Below, piece after piece: positions 46,670 to 60,615 of a stretch of DNA of 64,000 bases. The stretch's first letter is position 1, and the number at the start of each line of letters is the position of its first letter. The stretch is from Lanius collurio (taxonomy: Eukaryota; Chordata; Aves; Passeriformes; Laniidae): contig JACBWW010000050.1 of NCBI GenBank assembly GCA_020086605.1, positions 3,450,165 through 3,514,164 of the forward strand, given 5' to 3'. The notes under the pieces are model-generated. The model saw nothing but the letters and a program-made list of their open reading frames with translations. It had not been told where the DNA came from and did no database searches. A program made the translations under genes and the position numbers.

Positions 46670-49600
46670 TAGTAACACAGCATCTCAACAAGCCAGGGAG
46701 AGCCACAAAACTGACAGGAGACACCTTTAGAATCTTGGTCCTCTAGAAGCAATAGAAAAAAAAAACTCTGGGGATGTCAAAATTATGCATCTTCTTGTCT
46801 TTTAGTGTTACATATGAATTAACAAATTTAATTGGCAAATGCAGGTGCAGGTCAGGACTCATGTTAAGATTTATAAAGGGTGCAGTTCCAGAACTGCTCT
46901 AACGTGCTCCAGGGCTGAAGTTCTGTGCTAAGACCTACAAAAAACTTTCTGCATCTGCCTGCCTTTTTTTTTTTTGACTGGAGAGACAGCATTACAGGAA
47001 ATCTGAAGGGCAGTTCCTTGACATGGGAAGGACTTGACTCCCCCATAAATCTCTGTTATTGCACAGGCTGGATACATATTCACAAGGAGGTAAGTATTAT
47101 GTAAAATGAAGTTGTAAATTGGTCTTGAGAGTAAAGACAGACCAGAAGCACCTCTGTCCTGAACCTGACACATCCCCCTTTCTCCAGTCTGAATATGACT
47201 GGTGCACCCACAGTAACTTTGGAGCATTCACCCATAGGATTTGAAGGGACTTTCACTGATTGCACCAAAAAAAGAAGAACTTTTTGCAGCACATTCTTGA
47301 TAGCAAAGAACAACAAAATAAAGTTTAGGACCTTCCTGAGTAGATGAGATACCTGCTACATTCATCATTCAAAGGAATTGTTCACCTGGTGACAGCTGGG
47401 TTTTGAAGCACACTGATTTCCTTCCCTCCTAGATGAGCCCTATTTTGGGTGGCCCTGGGGAAGCAATTTGTACAGGAAAGGAGCAGAGGAGAAGTAAAGT
47501 CTGCCTGACTGCTGGTATTCATGGCAGAGCAGTCAACACTAAGACAATCAGAAATCCTCTGGATGTTTTGCAAGGTTTGAAGAAACTCAGATGAACAACT
47601 GAAAAGTTGTCAGAGCTGCTCCAGTGCAACAGGGAGTCAAAGACAGCTGAGGTTGTAGCTCTTCCCCTCCTTTGTGTAAGAAAACATTGCTGGGAGGGGA
47701 GGATACCTGAGTGAAGGTGATCCCACATGGACAACTGTTGAAAGCACCACACATCTCCTTGAAGGGACACCCTCTGACACCCAAGGGGACTCAGCTCCAC
47801 AGAGCAAGGAAGATCTCTGGTCAGAGCCTCCAGCAAAGCTGTGGCCCATCCTCCCAGCACCTGCACAGCTCCCCTCTGGCTCTCCCTCCTCACCCACAGC
47901 AATCCTCACTGCAGGAGCTGCACTTCCCTCTCACCAGAGGGCTCCTGCAAAGTCACAGCTGAGCATTTCAGTCTTCCTCTGCTGACACCAAACCTGTCCC
48001 AAAAGGGCTCAAAAAAAGGCAAGATGAGCATCAATCACTAAGAATTTTTTTTCCCCTTTAATACAACCCTTTCTGAGACCATTTCTCCCCTGTTATCCCA
48101 CACATGTCAATCCTTGAAGTGGAATTCAGAAGCCCACACTGAAGGAAAAGCTGAAGAGATTGTCCCATAGGATTAGAACAGGCAAAGCAGGATGTGTTCC
48201 CAAGTTATGTGTGCACATTTTCACACAATGGAATGGAAATCCTTTCTGGGTCTTTCACCATATTATAAATAATTACAGGCCATAATCTTTGAGCTTCTTT
48301 GTTATCCTTCCTTTTCTGCACAAACGCAGGAGATTCACCTCAAACTTCCAGCACAGCCTCACTCAGGTAAGCAAGAGTTTTCTGGATTTTCAGCTGGGTT
48401 TGTTCTATGGATTCACAGTTAGGGTTCCTAAAGATCTCATTTTAAATTAACAACTTCTCACCTTCCCTGCCCAGCAGATGTTTTGGCTAACAAATGGCTG
48501 GTTTGTCAGCACTTCTCTTTCAAGCAGACAGACTCACTGTTGGCAAGCACAACACTCATTCCAAGGAGCTGGAGCCTCATTAAGCAAAGCTGTTGCTACA
48601 CTGGGAAAATCACCTGGGTGAGAAAACTTGCACTCAAGTGGCCATTGTCTGCTGGTATTTATAGGTAGAATAAAAGTATATAGTTGAACTAAATCTAGTG
48701 CTGTTTGTACAGAAACCCCATTATTTAAGCAAATTTACTCCTACCTTACTGAAGGTGGCAACTATTACTCAGCTGCTGGCTTTTAGGACTGAGCTGCAGA
48801 CTATCTGCAAGACTTATTTCAGCAAAACTTTTCCCATCAATGTCACACACAAAGTCTTTCCACACATCTCAATGCACAAAAGCTGCTCCCCAATAGACCA
48901 CCACTGCTTGACTGCTCTTCATCTTGTAATTAGCAGATTCTAACAGCTTTTCACTCTAATTCCCCTGAGCCATGGCTATTTTCTTGTTGTATGACACAAG
49001 CCAGCGTTTTGTTTTTGAAAGAAAATTACAAATTCTAACCCAGGAAACACAATGAAGTGTACAAAAATCAAGAGGTTTTGAAAAGCAGAACTGCTAGATT
49101 AGATCCCTTCCCAGCAGGACAATGTGCTACATACCAAATTTTGGTGTTTTTTCCTATTCTGGGATAAAACTGTTCTCAATGAAAGGTGCACAGTGGGTTG
49201 GTTGAAGTGGTGCACAACCCTCTATCTCCCTGTGAACCAGAATTTACTTTCTATGCCATCATGCTCACATAACATTAATCCCTTCTGAACAAATTCAAAG
49301 GAATATTTATTATCTATACTGTGAACATCAGGCTCAAGCAGAAATTAATGACTTTACACCAAGTGCTGCTTTATAGAACAAGGTCTAACATATAAAAGAT
49401 GTTGTACCAAAATATTTCAGGAGCAGCAACACCCAGCTCTTTAGGTATTAAACCTGGAACAGGACATGCATGCCTCATCCGTGTCTTTTAATCCTTAGAA
49501 ACTGTATTTTTATCTTGTTCTGAAGGTAATTCCTTTGTACACACAGAGATAAAGCCTCTTTAGGCCAATCTGGGCCCCAGAAAAAAAGCAAAAACTCAAT

Positions 49601-51689
49601 ACATCTCAAAAAGGTCTTGTCTGTGCTTCTGTCTAGATCCAGCTACAAATACACAATCTTTTGGGCTCTTAAGTTCATAAATGCTACACAATTATACCCA
49701 CCCAGCATAACAAGGATATTTACTTAAAACATTAAGCCACAGATTTAAAGATGATGGCACTCCTTTGACTCACTTTCTGTAGAATGAGTTGCCTACAGTA
49801 TAGGTTATTCCTATGTCAGAATTCATGGGAACACTGTAAAGCTTTTTGGAAAAAAAGTTTTCAAACAAATTAGTGTTTCCATCATCCTACATCACGCAGA
49901 GTTTGCAGCTTCCACACAAGATGAAGTGCATCTCGCTAGGAAATGTGCACAGGTAGAAATTCCACATCTCCTTGAATCCCTTCCCTTGTTTTTCAGCAAT
50001 TCCAGACTTTAACCTCTGTACCTGGGATGCCTTTATCAAGTTTTCTGATGCTTCCACATCTGACGTTTCCTAGTTGTAACTCAATACACATGACTATAGC
50101 CCTTTTTCCAGCTCCCTGAAATAGTCTTGTCAATTTTGCATTTTACAACACATTTTTCTCCTCCTATTCAGATGAGGCCCAGCACAAGCAGACACTGTAA
50201 CTGGAAGCTTATTTGTTATTGTACATAGCCAGGTCTGTATTCACAGCACGTGGATGCCCTGAGGAGAGCAGTCCAAGGCTCACACTCAATGACACACTCA
50301 AATAAAGGGTAAGTTATCTCTCAGCTGAGTGAGAGATCTCTTTTTCTTAGCACACCCTTTTCACTGCAGCATGTAGCTCTCAAAAAACCAATATCAACAA
50401 GGCAACTGAAGGCAGGGCTAGAAGAAAATAGAAGTACACACATATCCAGTGCTGCACACAGGCATCAATTTCCTTGCTTCTACACAGTCTTCTGAACTCA
50501 GGATGGAAATGGAGGCCAATGAGACTGATGGGAGGAAGGCAAAGAAAGCTCTGCAAAGGCAGGAGAGCCAGCAGAGCCCACCCCAGGTGCTGCTGATATA
50601 TTACAGGCAACTGCCTCTGCAATTTAGTCCTTCTAGAACAAAACTGGTATTGATGAGCACCTACTTTATTTAGAATCCAAGATGAGGAAATCTCATTAGA
50701 CACTTATTATTCTGCATCTACTGCAAAGCAAGGTACACAGCTCTAACAGCTGCTGCACACTCCCCCAATCAGGCAAGGTAGGGAGGAGACACACGTTAAA
50801 ACCAAATTATTTTGGTGTTAATCCTGCACCCCCAAAGGGCAAGTGCTCCCCTCCTCTCTGTGTGGGAATACTGAGTTCTACTGCCCATTTATCTGTGACA
50901 AGGTCTCTAAAGTTACTTGTTCCTGTGGTTGTAAATCCTGGGATTTCAGGTGCTCCCCATAAACAATATGCTCAAGACCTTGAAGCAAGTGGCAGCAGTA
51001 TATAAATACAGCTTACTACACACTTCCAAAAAACATACACACAAACATGCAACACATTAACATCAATACTGCAAACCCACAGGAAATGGCAAGGCATTCC
51101 TTCAGTGAGGACAGCTTTTAGCATCAATTCTTTTAAGACTTAAAACTCTCAAATATTCATTTGGCAATGCAGTGCTGTACATTGCTTGACAACTGCACGG
51201 TTTGAGACCTGCATTCCTACTGCCAATGTTCCCCCCTTTCCCCTCTATTGTTTGTTGCAGTCTGTCATTACATCATGCTGGAGGTGATGTATTTAATCTC
51301 TCCCTAGCCAAGGTCAGGCTGCCCTGCCCAGCAGTGCAGTATGGGGCAAAACCAAGCCCCAGGGTGTTATCATTAATATTGCTGTTGCTGATGCCTCCCT
51401 TCCAAACTCACATCAGAAACAAAATATACCATCTGGACAAACAGCCACCAATCTGCATGAGAGTATTCAGAAACATCATCTAAATCTGGTACTTTCATAT
51501 TTTGGTTTTGTGCAGACCAGTGGCAAACCATCAGGGATCAGAGCAGTAAACAGAAATCAGTAGAATGTGAAAAGCCTTTTCAGTTCAAGCTACCCTGAAT
51601 TAGATAAGACAAGCAATCCACCCTACAAACCTGAGAGCTCTGCAGCCCAGTCCCAAAGCACAGCAAGGGCCACAGCTCCCAGCTGCTGC

Positions 51690-51937
51690 ACTAGGAAGGA
51701 ATGGATGCAGGTGGGAGGCTTATGAGAGAAAGGTTCTCCCCCAAGAAGGCAGTGGGGCACTGGAAGAGGCTCCCCAGGGAAGTGGTCACAGCACCAAGCC
51801 TGACAGAGCTCAGTATGAGTTTGGACAACACTCTGAGGTATGTGGTGGGATTGCTGGAGTGTCCTGTGCAGGGCCAGGAGTTGGACTTCAGGATTGTTGT
51901 GGGTCCCTTCCAACTCATGGTATTTTATGATTCTATG
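51690..51937 (+). mobile_element. CR1 LINE 3' tail in COP1 intron
   Basis: It runs from the GGAATGGATGCAGGTGGGAG area through CACTGGAAGAGGCTCCCCAG, GGAAGTGGTCACAGCACC and GGGCCAGGAGTTGGACTTC to CCCTTCCAACTCATGG and a terminal TTTTATGATTCTATG. The octamer-type ATTCTATG end is diagnostic of CR1. Orientation is opposite to COP1. Confidence 0.92.
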
Positions 51938-52777
51938 CCGGCTCCTTGGTTCTCTTTATAATTTACAGCACACTCCTTGCCCTTCCTGTGAAAGGCAAAC
52001 TTCAGTCTGCTAGAGCCCTGCTTCATGTGCAGATGGTTCTGTGGTGCCTCTTTCACACTCATCATGTACTTCTCCCATCCCTCTTATCTTTATTCTTCTT
52101 CCTTCTTTTACCAAGTCAGTGATTTCTCTTCCAGCTCAACTGTACCCAACACTCCTCAGCTCTCTCTTTCAAATCATTTTCACACTCGAATCAGCAATTT
52201 CCTTACTTGTGCAAGAAGGCTTGGATCTTTCCAAGACCATCTGTCCCATGTTCTTTGGGGCTTTTGTATTTGTGAGATCACTGTCCCTGGCATGCCATTT
52301 CTCACCAAACCCTTACTTTCAGCACTCTGTTCTTGGTTTCAACTGCCTCTTCCACAGTACTGGGTACATCTTTCCACCTCCTCTTGTGAATTTACCTTTG
52401 AAAATCCTACATATACAGCAGTTTCCAACCCTCCAACACAGCAGCACCAACAGCAATGTGCACATCTTCCTTGGGGCCACAAAGGGCCTTTCTGGTCCCA
52501 GTATCCGACCAACCAACTGTAGCTGCTTCTAGAGGCTGCCTTCCCCTCCTTGGTTCCTGAGCTCATTAGTGCACTAGGAAGACACATCTATTCCCCTGGG
52601 CCCTGCCTGGGCTGTCAGCTACAGCTCATTCCCCCATCCAAGAAACATCTGCCTAGATCAACCCCAGAGCACAAAAGGATACAAGCAGGCAGAAGCCTCA
52701 TGGTGAGGGACTGCAATCCCATGTTATTTTGTTGGGACAACGTGCTGCTGGGCCAGGAGCATCCAGCTGCAGAAGGT

Positions 52778-53168
52778 TGTAGAAAAATATGGGGAGCGCG
52801 GTACTCAGTCGGTTCAGGGATGATTTCTACAGTCCAAGGCAGCTCCTGAAAGGTGCAGTTTATTTTCAAGGGTTATGGGTGCAGGAGCTCTGCTGGAGCT
52901 GCCACAGCTCAGAGCATGGCCCAGAGAGAGCGAGAGAGCGTAAGGGTAAGAGAGAAGAGTAGAGAGCTTAAGCGAGCTAAAAGTCTGGTTACATGATATT
53001 CTATCTCTTCTTATACTGAATATGGTAATATTACAACATCCAATCAGTAGAAGACAGAAGTCCTTATAGAATTTACATATAACCTATCACAACTACTACA
53101 TTACCATACCATGTTACATTTTAACTCCTAAAAACTACTTCCTAAAACTACTTTTTTCTTCCCTGACA
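52778..53168 (-). mobile_element. Solo LTR in COP1 intron, sense to COP1 (ERVK-like)
   Basis: On the minus strand the element runs from TGTCAGGGAAGAAAAAAG to CATATTTTTCTACA, with AATAAA at plus 52,859-52,864, about 80 nt before the end. It contains GCTCTCTCGCTCTCTC-type and ACTGATTGGATGTTG segments that I associate from memory with songbird ERVK LTRs. The CCAAT-type box (ATTGG on the minus strand, near 53,040) is in promoter-like position. No target duplication was found, so boundaries are approximate. It has the same orientation as COP1. Confidence 0.65.
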
Positions 53169-53929
53169 CACTGGCAGGGTCTCTCTGATCCTTGGACCTT
53201 TCTGTTTGCTGAAGCATCCTCTTCTTTGCTAAAGACATTGTTCAATGCAGAGGGATTCTCCTTCAGCTGGCCAGCCCATTGTTTTTTGGTTGTACAGTAA
53301 CTCACAGCTTGGTATCTTATATCTCAAAGCTGGCTTTCATTTCTATTTCACTTACAGATTTTATATTTCCAGAATCTTTTGCCAAGCAGTCATATTTATA
53401 GGGTTTCCCTATTTCATCCTCCCCAACAAAGGTGACCCAGGTCAGCAGCTTGCAGATGCACACGTGCCCCAGAAATTCTTGCTTGCATGCTTTTTCTTGA
53501 TACCCAAGAGCCAATACTGCACATCAGCTGCTGTTCTGAGCATGGTCCTCTGAAGGCTGACAAATGGCTTCCCAGCTGGGCCAAGAGGGATCACTGCTAT
53601 GTGACAGGTCTCCTGTGCTCTCTAAAGCTCAGCACACCATTGATGCTGCCAGCAGCTCGCCTGGGCCAGGCACCAGAATTCAGATACTGTTATTATTTAA
53701 GTGGTCCCCACATAGAAATACCACAAAATAAGCCATTAGCTGGTCCAGCTCCTGCTTTCCTTCCTTTCCCAGTGCCATTTGTTTCAGTCACTAAATAGCT
53801 GAATGGTAACAGGCTTAAAATTGATCCAACCACTTTGATGTTAATATTTTAAATTATTAAGTCTTGGTTCTCTAATGCCAATAAATCATTTATATGTGCA
53901 CATTTAATTAACAATCCAATCAGTAAAAA

Positions 53930-54090
53930 CAACTTTGCATTTGCACCACACATTTTATCCTAGGAACCAAAGACACATTACAACATTAATTAAGTGTAAT
54001 AAATGCCCTGATGAGGTAGTGAAGTATTATCCTACATATGGGGAAACTGAGGCAACACATTTGGTGGATTTGCCCGAGGTTAATCCTAAT
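53930..54090 (+). mobile_element. Ancient amniote MIR-like SINE remnant
   Basis: The segment has ACATTAATTAAGTGTAAT, CCCTGATGAGGTAGTGAAG, TATTATCC, GGGGAAACTGAGGC and ATTTGCCCGAGGT in the order of the 3' part of MIR-type SINEs shared by amniotes. Divergence is high, as expected for a very old insertion. Confidence 0.7.
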
Positions 54091-55239
54091 GTTCCCAATG
54101 AGGTGTTGAAGAAAAAAGGCAGGGATGAAGACTACTGAGGTTTAACTCTCCCAATAAGAACTCCTGTTGGAACTGCAGTATTTACTTATTTGCTGATGGG
54201 AAATCCATTCCAGTTGCATTCCTCTCCCCAAAAGACTTGAGGCACAAACCACTGCTATCAAGCATGCTGAAAACCAGCCCTAATATGTGACAGCCAGCCA
54301 GGTGAGGCTGAACACACTGGGTTAACACCATCCCCAGCCAAGGGTTCTGAAGGACCTGTTAGGACCTTCCCACCCCACAGTTCACACCTACACACACCCC
54401 TAAGCTCATGGGATGCTGGATGCTCACCTAGTGGTTGGAGGTCCTAGACCTACAAGAGGGTCTGGCAGCTCCCAGGTGCTTCAATAGCTCATCCAGCCCT
54501 TGGGGAATTTCATACCAGACTCCCATGTGAGGAGAAATTCCTGAATTACCCAAGCTGACCTCTGGAGAAAGAGGCCTTGCAGCTGTGTAACTGGTGCTAG
54601 TGGGACAGGCTGGGGAAAAAAACCTTCCTAAACCCCTCACATGACACCGTCCCCTCAAGGCAAAAGGGGAAGAACACTTCATGCATCACAACCAGAGATT
54701 GGTGGCAATCAATACAGGAGGATAGGTTAATCACAGGTGATGTCAGGAATGATGAAGGGAGCCAAGCTGAGCCAGGCTGGCTGGGTCAGCAAAAGGGAAA
54801 CACTTTGGCAGAAACTCATGAAATGAATTAATTTAAAACTGATAGTGGATTCATACTGTGCTACTGCTCATTTTATATGGTTGGCTGTCAATAATCTGGG
54901 GCAGCCAAGCTGTCTGGGCAACATCTAGTATGGTGGGGTGACCTGGCTAGAAGCCAGGTGCCCACCAAAGCCAGCCTGTCACTCCCCTGCCTCAACTGGA
55001 CATAGGAGGCAATAGGCTTAGAGTCGAGATAAGGACAGGGAGAGTTCACTCTCCAATTACCATCTCTGGCAAAACAGGCTCAACTTGGACAAAATCTGAT
55101 TGATTGCTAATCAAACCAGAGTAGGATAATGAGAAATAAAGGAAAATCTTAAAAACACCTTACCCCCACCCTTCCCTTCTTCCCAGGCTCAGCTTCACTC
55201 CTGATTTTTTCTATCACTTCCCCCCCAGTGACAGAGAAG

Positions 55240-55935
55240 GACAAGGAACTGGGGCCACAGTCAGCTCATCATGTACTGTCTCTGCCATTCCTTCACTTCT
55301 CAAGGGGAGGACTCCTCAAGCTCTTCCCCTGCTCCAGCCTGGGGTGTTTCCCAGTACAGACAGCTCACAGCCTCCTTCCATGTGAGTCCTTCCCACAGGC
55401 TGCAGTTCTTCACAAACTGCTCCAGTGTGACCCCCTGTGAGGTCACAAGTCCTGCCAGAAAACCTGCTCTAGAGTGTGGGCACCTCTCTCCTGGTGTCCA
55501 CAGGCCCTGTTGGGAGCCTGCTCCAGTGTGGGCTTCCCACAGGGGTCACATCCTTCTCTGGGGCATCCACCTGCACTGGCATGGAGTTCTGCATGGGCTG
55601 CAGGGGGGCAGCTGCCTCACAGGCTGCAGGGAATTCAGGTGCTCTGGAGCACCTTCTCCCCTCTCCTTCCTCACTGAGCTTTGGGTCTGCAGAACTGTTT
55701 CTGCCATGTTCTCACTGCTCTCTCCCTGTGCAGATGTGCAGCATTCCCTCTCACCTCTCCTTGAATACATCATCCCAGAGGTGCTACCAGCATTGCTGAT
55801 GGGCTCAGCTTTGGCTGCCTGGCACTGCCTCTGCTAAACATGGGGGAAACTTTGGGAAACTTCTAGCAGAAGCCACCCCTGAAGCCCCAAACTACCCAAA
55901 TCTTGCCAGGCAAACCCACTTAGTAAATCCCATCT
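55240..55935. repeat. Repeat-like block of unassigned family
   Basis: This GC-richer block has internally similar phrases (CTGCTCCAGTGTG at least twice, TGTGGGCACC/TGTGGGCTTCCC, GGGCTGCAGG, GGTGCTCTGGAGCACC). It ends with ATCCCAGAGGTGCTACCAGC, TGATGGGCTCAGC and AGCAGAAGCCACCCCTG. I remember closely similar sequence being dispersed in bird genomes and producing spurious gene models, but I cannot name the family. Open frames across it on both strands are most likely repeat-derived. Confidence 0.45.
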
Positions 55936-58900
55936 CCTGCAGATTGTAGCTTCTTTGCCCCATTCTAATGAAAACCACCTCCACTCTCAAGACTGGTCTG
56001 ACACAGAAAATCATAAAAGGCTCAGACTGGATTCTTGGCATTTAGTTTCTATGCTTTAGCTGTAATAACATCCCTTGAACATACCCAACCATTTTTAAGT
56101 GGAATCCCATCACCAAACCAAAACCAAATCCTGAAACAACAGTATCCCAAACCAACCAACTTCCAAAGTTTAGGACATACTTTTAAATCCTGACCATTGC
56201 AAGTAGTGGCTCTTAAAATAATGTTGCAGGGGGACTTGACTGCTCAATAAACACATTAACTCCCCTAAATGTTTTGCTTATGCCAGCTGGAAAAGGAGGA
56301 TGACGGTTTCACTGCGTCTGCAAGCTTTCTAATTGTGTTACTGCATGGGCCAGAAGTCTGGCAGCCATGGAAATCAAACCCTTCATTTCTCTTTAGGCCA
56401 AGAACAGTAAATTTAATAGCAATGGGAATGGAGTCACAGGTCCAAGTGTCAGCACTGAGAGGGCTGTCTGAGGCAGGGAACCACAGCATATGCAAAGCTG
56501 AGGCTGAAGGCAGGGAGCATGGGGAATCACACATCTGTGGGGCAGGCAGGGCTACAGCAACAGGAAAAAACACACCAGGAAAGCAAAAATACCTCATTCC
56601 TGGAGGCTTCTTCCAACCAAAGGACTGCAGGCTGCTTGGTGGTAAGAACAGGCAAGAGAAGGATACCTGCAAGATGGCCCAGCCTGTAGCTGCATAAGCC
56701 ACTATTTATATAAAAATATATTATTTATTAAATTTTTCCTTTTATTTTCTATGGAACACACACGTGCCACAGAAGTGAACATGACCAGGATCTGGTGAAA
56801 TAAAAGAAATTATAAAGGGTTTCTTGCAGAGAAAACTCAAGGCACAAACATTAACATTAGCACGCCGAGAAGCTTCATGAAATTATACCCATAATAATGC
56901 TATTTATAACGTATGCTGATTTGGGAAAAAGGACTTTGATTTAAAGAACTGAAGTTTAATTAAGGTAAAACAGAAGTTTCCATTAATCTTGAATGATTTC
57001 ACAGCCTGCTGCTCTCCCTCACCCTCTACTTCAGCTGATGCTCTATGGGGATCAAGTGCAGCCCTCCATACCTGAAACCTCCTGCAATGCACACAAGGCT
57101 GGGCAAGCTCTACCAGAGCACGTGGCCTTCTCTAGGCTTGGGAAATAGGACACTTTGTCTCCTCAAGATATTGGTCCAAAAATGCCCTGAGTGCAGTGGG
57201 GCACATATTTTCAGTAGCCAGGACACACAGGAAAATGAAGAACAGATGTTGATAAACTTGAGAATGGCAAAGAAAAATGGCCAGAGCCTAGACCTGCAGG
57301 CAGGCTCTGCTGACATGCATTTCCTGTCACAAGCACCAGTTTTCTCCTGAGCAGGTAAAATTCCAGTTATACTGAAATCTCCCTGCGTGAATTCGAGTCA
57401 TGGAGTTTGTGTTAAAAACATTTCCTGTCTTCTGTTCCCACAGTACAGGTGAGCACAGGTAAGGTGGGGCAGCAGAGCAGTGACTCTCCCCCAGCCAGCA
57501 GAACCATCTCCTACACACCTGTGGCCAGGAAGGGGTTTAGAGCTCACTTGGCTCACAGTCAGTGAGGGCTCTGTAAATGTATTTTAACTGTAGGGAAGAG
57601 GGAGCTGACCTGAACTGTGGCCGGGTCATGTCTGCAAAGCTGTTTGGAAGAGAGGGATCTTGGCTTTGCACAGTGAAAGATGCTGGAATCTCTGAAAGAA
57701 GCTATATCAAAGCTGTTTCTGCAGGTCAGCTTTCAAAGTAAAACCATAATACAAACCACCAGCTTTCAGGACAAAATTGTATGGCTGGTATTGAAAAAGA
57801 CAATAAAGTAAATTGCATTTTAGTAGGGTCTGACTGTACATGAAAAGTGAGGAACTTCATTAGACAAGATCATACAGAGTACAGATGATGCACATGAAGT
57901 TGCTTTCTGATATCCTACTCCTGATGCTTTCTCCATTGTATTTATCTGAGGGGAGAAGGGAGTGGGAAGGTACATCTTAGGCAGTAACAGTGATGAGAGT
58001 ACAGCTTTATAGCTTTAGCACAATAAAATGCAAAGCATGGTATCTTCCCTACTTTGTTCTGCAGAATGAACTATTCAAAAGATAATAATGAACTTTGCAT
58101 CATCTAGAGGACTCAATTGTGCCTTCTGCCTGCTTCCCTAATCTCAGCCATCTAAAACACTCCTGAATCCAGAAGCATGAGTAAAACCAGAAACTAAAAT
58201 GCACCCGAGAAGTCAGAAATCACTGGGTCATTCAGCTGTAGAAAAGCATTTTAGATTTGAAAACAAAGGATGCAAAAAGAACAAACAAGGAAACCCACCA
58301 AGGACTGAGATTAAAGTCAGAAGCAAATACAGGATGTCTCAAGACAAGTTCATTGATTATGAAAGGGAAAAACCACCCAAACTCAACACACAATTCATAC
58401 TAGACAAAAATCTCTATTCTTTCATTCACCTTCCAACTTTCTCTCTCCTCAACTTGCTCATTCACCTCCCTGCAACTTACCTTCCCCTAAGGAATACCAG
58501 GAGGCAGCCCCTGAATTCTAATTGCATTTGCTATTCTGCTAAATCCCAGAGATTCAAATGGGCAAAATTAGCTGAGTTCAACCTCTCAGGCATTCTCCAC
58601 AATGCTACAGGAGAAGCCACCTGAAGCTGTAGATGGGCTGTCTTTTGTTTACGGCTTTTAAATAATTCAGAGAGGAGTTGTCAAGTTGAATCTGCAAAGC
58701 TCCCTTGACTTGGGACTTATGCTATCAGACTGCTTGCCTATTGTTTATAGAAACAAAAAAGGACAACGTTCTGGGATCATCTGTCTGCACAGGAGGGGAG
58801 TCAAGGACCAGGAGAACAAGGGCTGTCAGGACAGAAGTCATAAAAAATACAGATGGGAAAGCAAAAGTAGGCAGTAGGTGAAATACAGATGTACCAAGAC

Positions 58901-60598
58901 TAAGTTGCCAGTCTGGTTGTGCTATAAATACACAACACTAGCAGTTTCTTGTGCAGTATGATGTTGTCCTTTAAAAAGGAAAACCCCAAATGCAAATGGT
59001 TAACTTTAATTAGCAATTAAAAGCCCAGCTTCCCAGCCATACAACTGCAGCTGCCTCTCCCAGATCTGTCTCACTTCTGCAAACCCAAGACAGCTGTCAG
59101 GCAGTGGGCCAGCCCTTAATAATCATTCCCAAACCTCAGACAGCACAATTCCATCCTTTCTTTCCTTTTTTTTCTGGGCTCTTTGGGTAGCCAAAGATTT
59201 ACTAGGTCCTACCTGAGGGCACCAGCAAACCACAGGCAATGGCCCCTGGCATGCCAGGGAGTTCAGACATTTCAAGGTGCCTTTTAGAATTATTTTTTTC
59301 TTAAGTGACTCTGTGGCATGCACAGTTCTGATGGGGTTTTGCACAGTCATTTTCAATCAAAGCTGCAAACCTGACTTTAAAGCAAATGACTGTTTCTTGA
59401 AGCAGCAAGAATGGAGAGGGGAGGGAAACCTCAGGATGTGCAGCCTGCTCCACTCATGCACATCCCTCCAACCAGAACGCAATCACCTCTACAGCGGCTT
59501 TGCTAAACCTAACGAGAACTTGGAAAAAAAAGAGCATTTTAATACAAAACCCAGTAACTATGATTACAGTCTTGCTCTAACCTACTGAGCTGGATTAACA
59601 CTTGGCAATTACACTTGGCTCTGCATGCTGCAAACAAAATCCTGCCCAAGGGCTGTCCCCACGTGGTGGGACATTGCAGCCCAGGATGCTGCAGGAGCTC
59701 TCAGCAGGACAACACATGTGTAAGGAGGGGAACGATCTGATTTAGCTGGCTGTCCTAAAGCAGACAGAGACCTCCACTTTGCTCTAGGAAGACTGCAACA
59801 GTGGACAAAAAACCATTCATTTTGCCCATGACTGGACCCACATGGTCCCAGCAGCTTCCAGTCCTAGAAAATTTCATGATTACACCAGCCTTTTATACAC
59901 TGTCTTTTATCCTGGGCTCCTGACCGCATCAAATGCTAAATGAAACATGATGTAAGGCATGCAAATAAGCTGAAGAAGAGAGGATTCACATAATAGGAAA
60001 ATATCATTAAGTGGAAAAGTTTAACTCAGAAGGTCAAAGTCATTCTAATCAGAAGAAAGAGATGCTGCACAGGGCACACTCACATGCCTGAAAGCCTTAA
60101 ACTGTCTCAGTGACTGCCAGCCAACAGCAGGGCCTGGAGCTGCAGTGTCATTAATAAGTCCCTAAATTTCTTGGCCTTGAATACACTGTTAAACCCCAGG
60201 GAACAGCTTGCCAGTGGTGTGTTGCCTGCCAGCATCCCCACAGCAAGATGCTGCTTCACCACTCCCTGACCCCCTCCCCTTTTGGTAAAAATTATTTTAA
60301 ATGAGGTATGAACATCTGAAATAAGCACTGCCAGCCCCCAAACTTCACTGTTAATAGTTCACTGCCAGGTAAGAGCCCTGAAATGAGCAGAGGGGTTGTC
60401 AAGTTCCCATGTCACTGCCCCAAAATCCTTTAAAATTAGCTGCTTCCCCCCATGCTCTCGTTGCCCTCAAAGAGCAAAAACCAGCTGATATCATAACTCT
60501 CTTCCAGGCTGTGACTAGAGATTTAGGATGACCTTATAGGTCTACACACCTGGTGGAAAACAAGAGGTTAGAAAAAGACAGGAATCCTAAGACAGCAT

Positions 60599-60615
60599 GA
60601 TGTTGTTGTTGTTGT
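60599..60615. repeat. (GTT)5 microsatellite in COP1 intron
   Basis: A perfect short trinucleotide run, TGTTGTTGTTGTTGTG, in the AT-rich intron. Confidence 0.9.
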
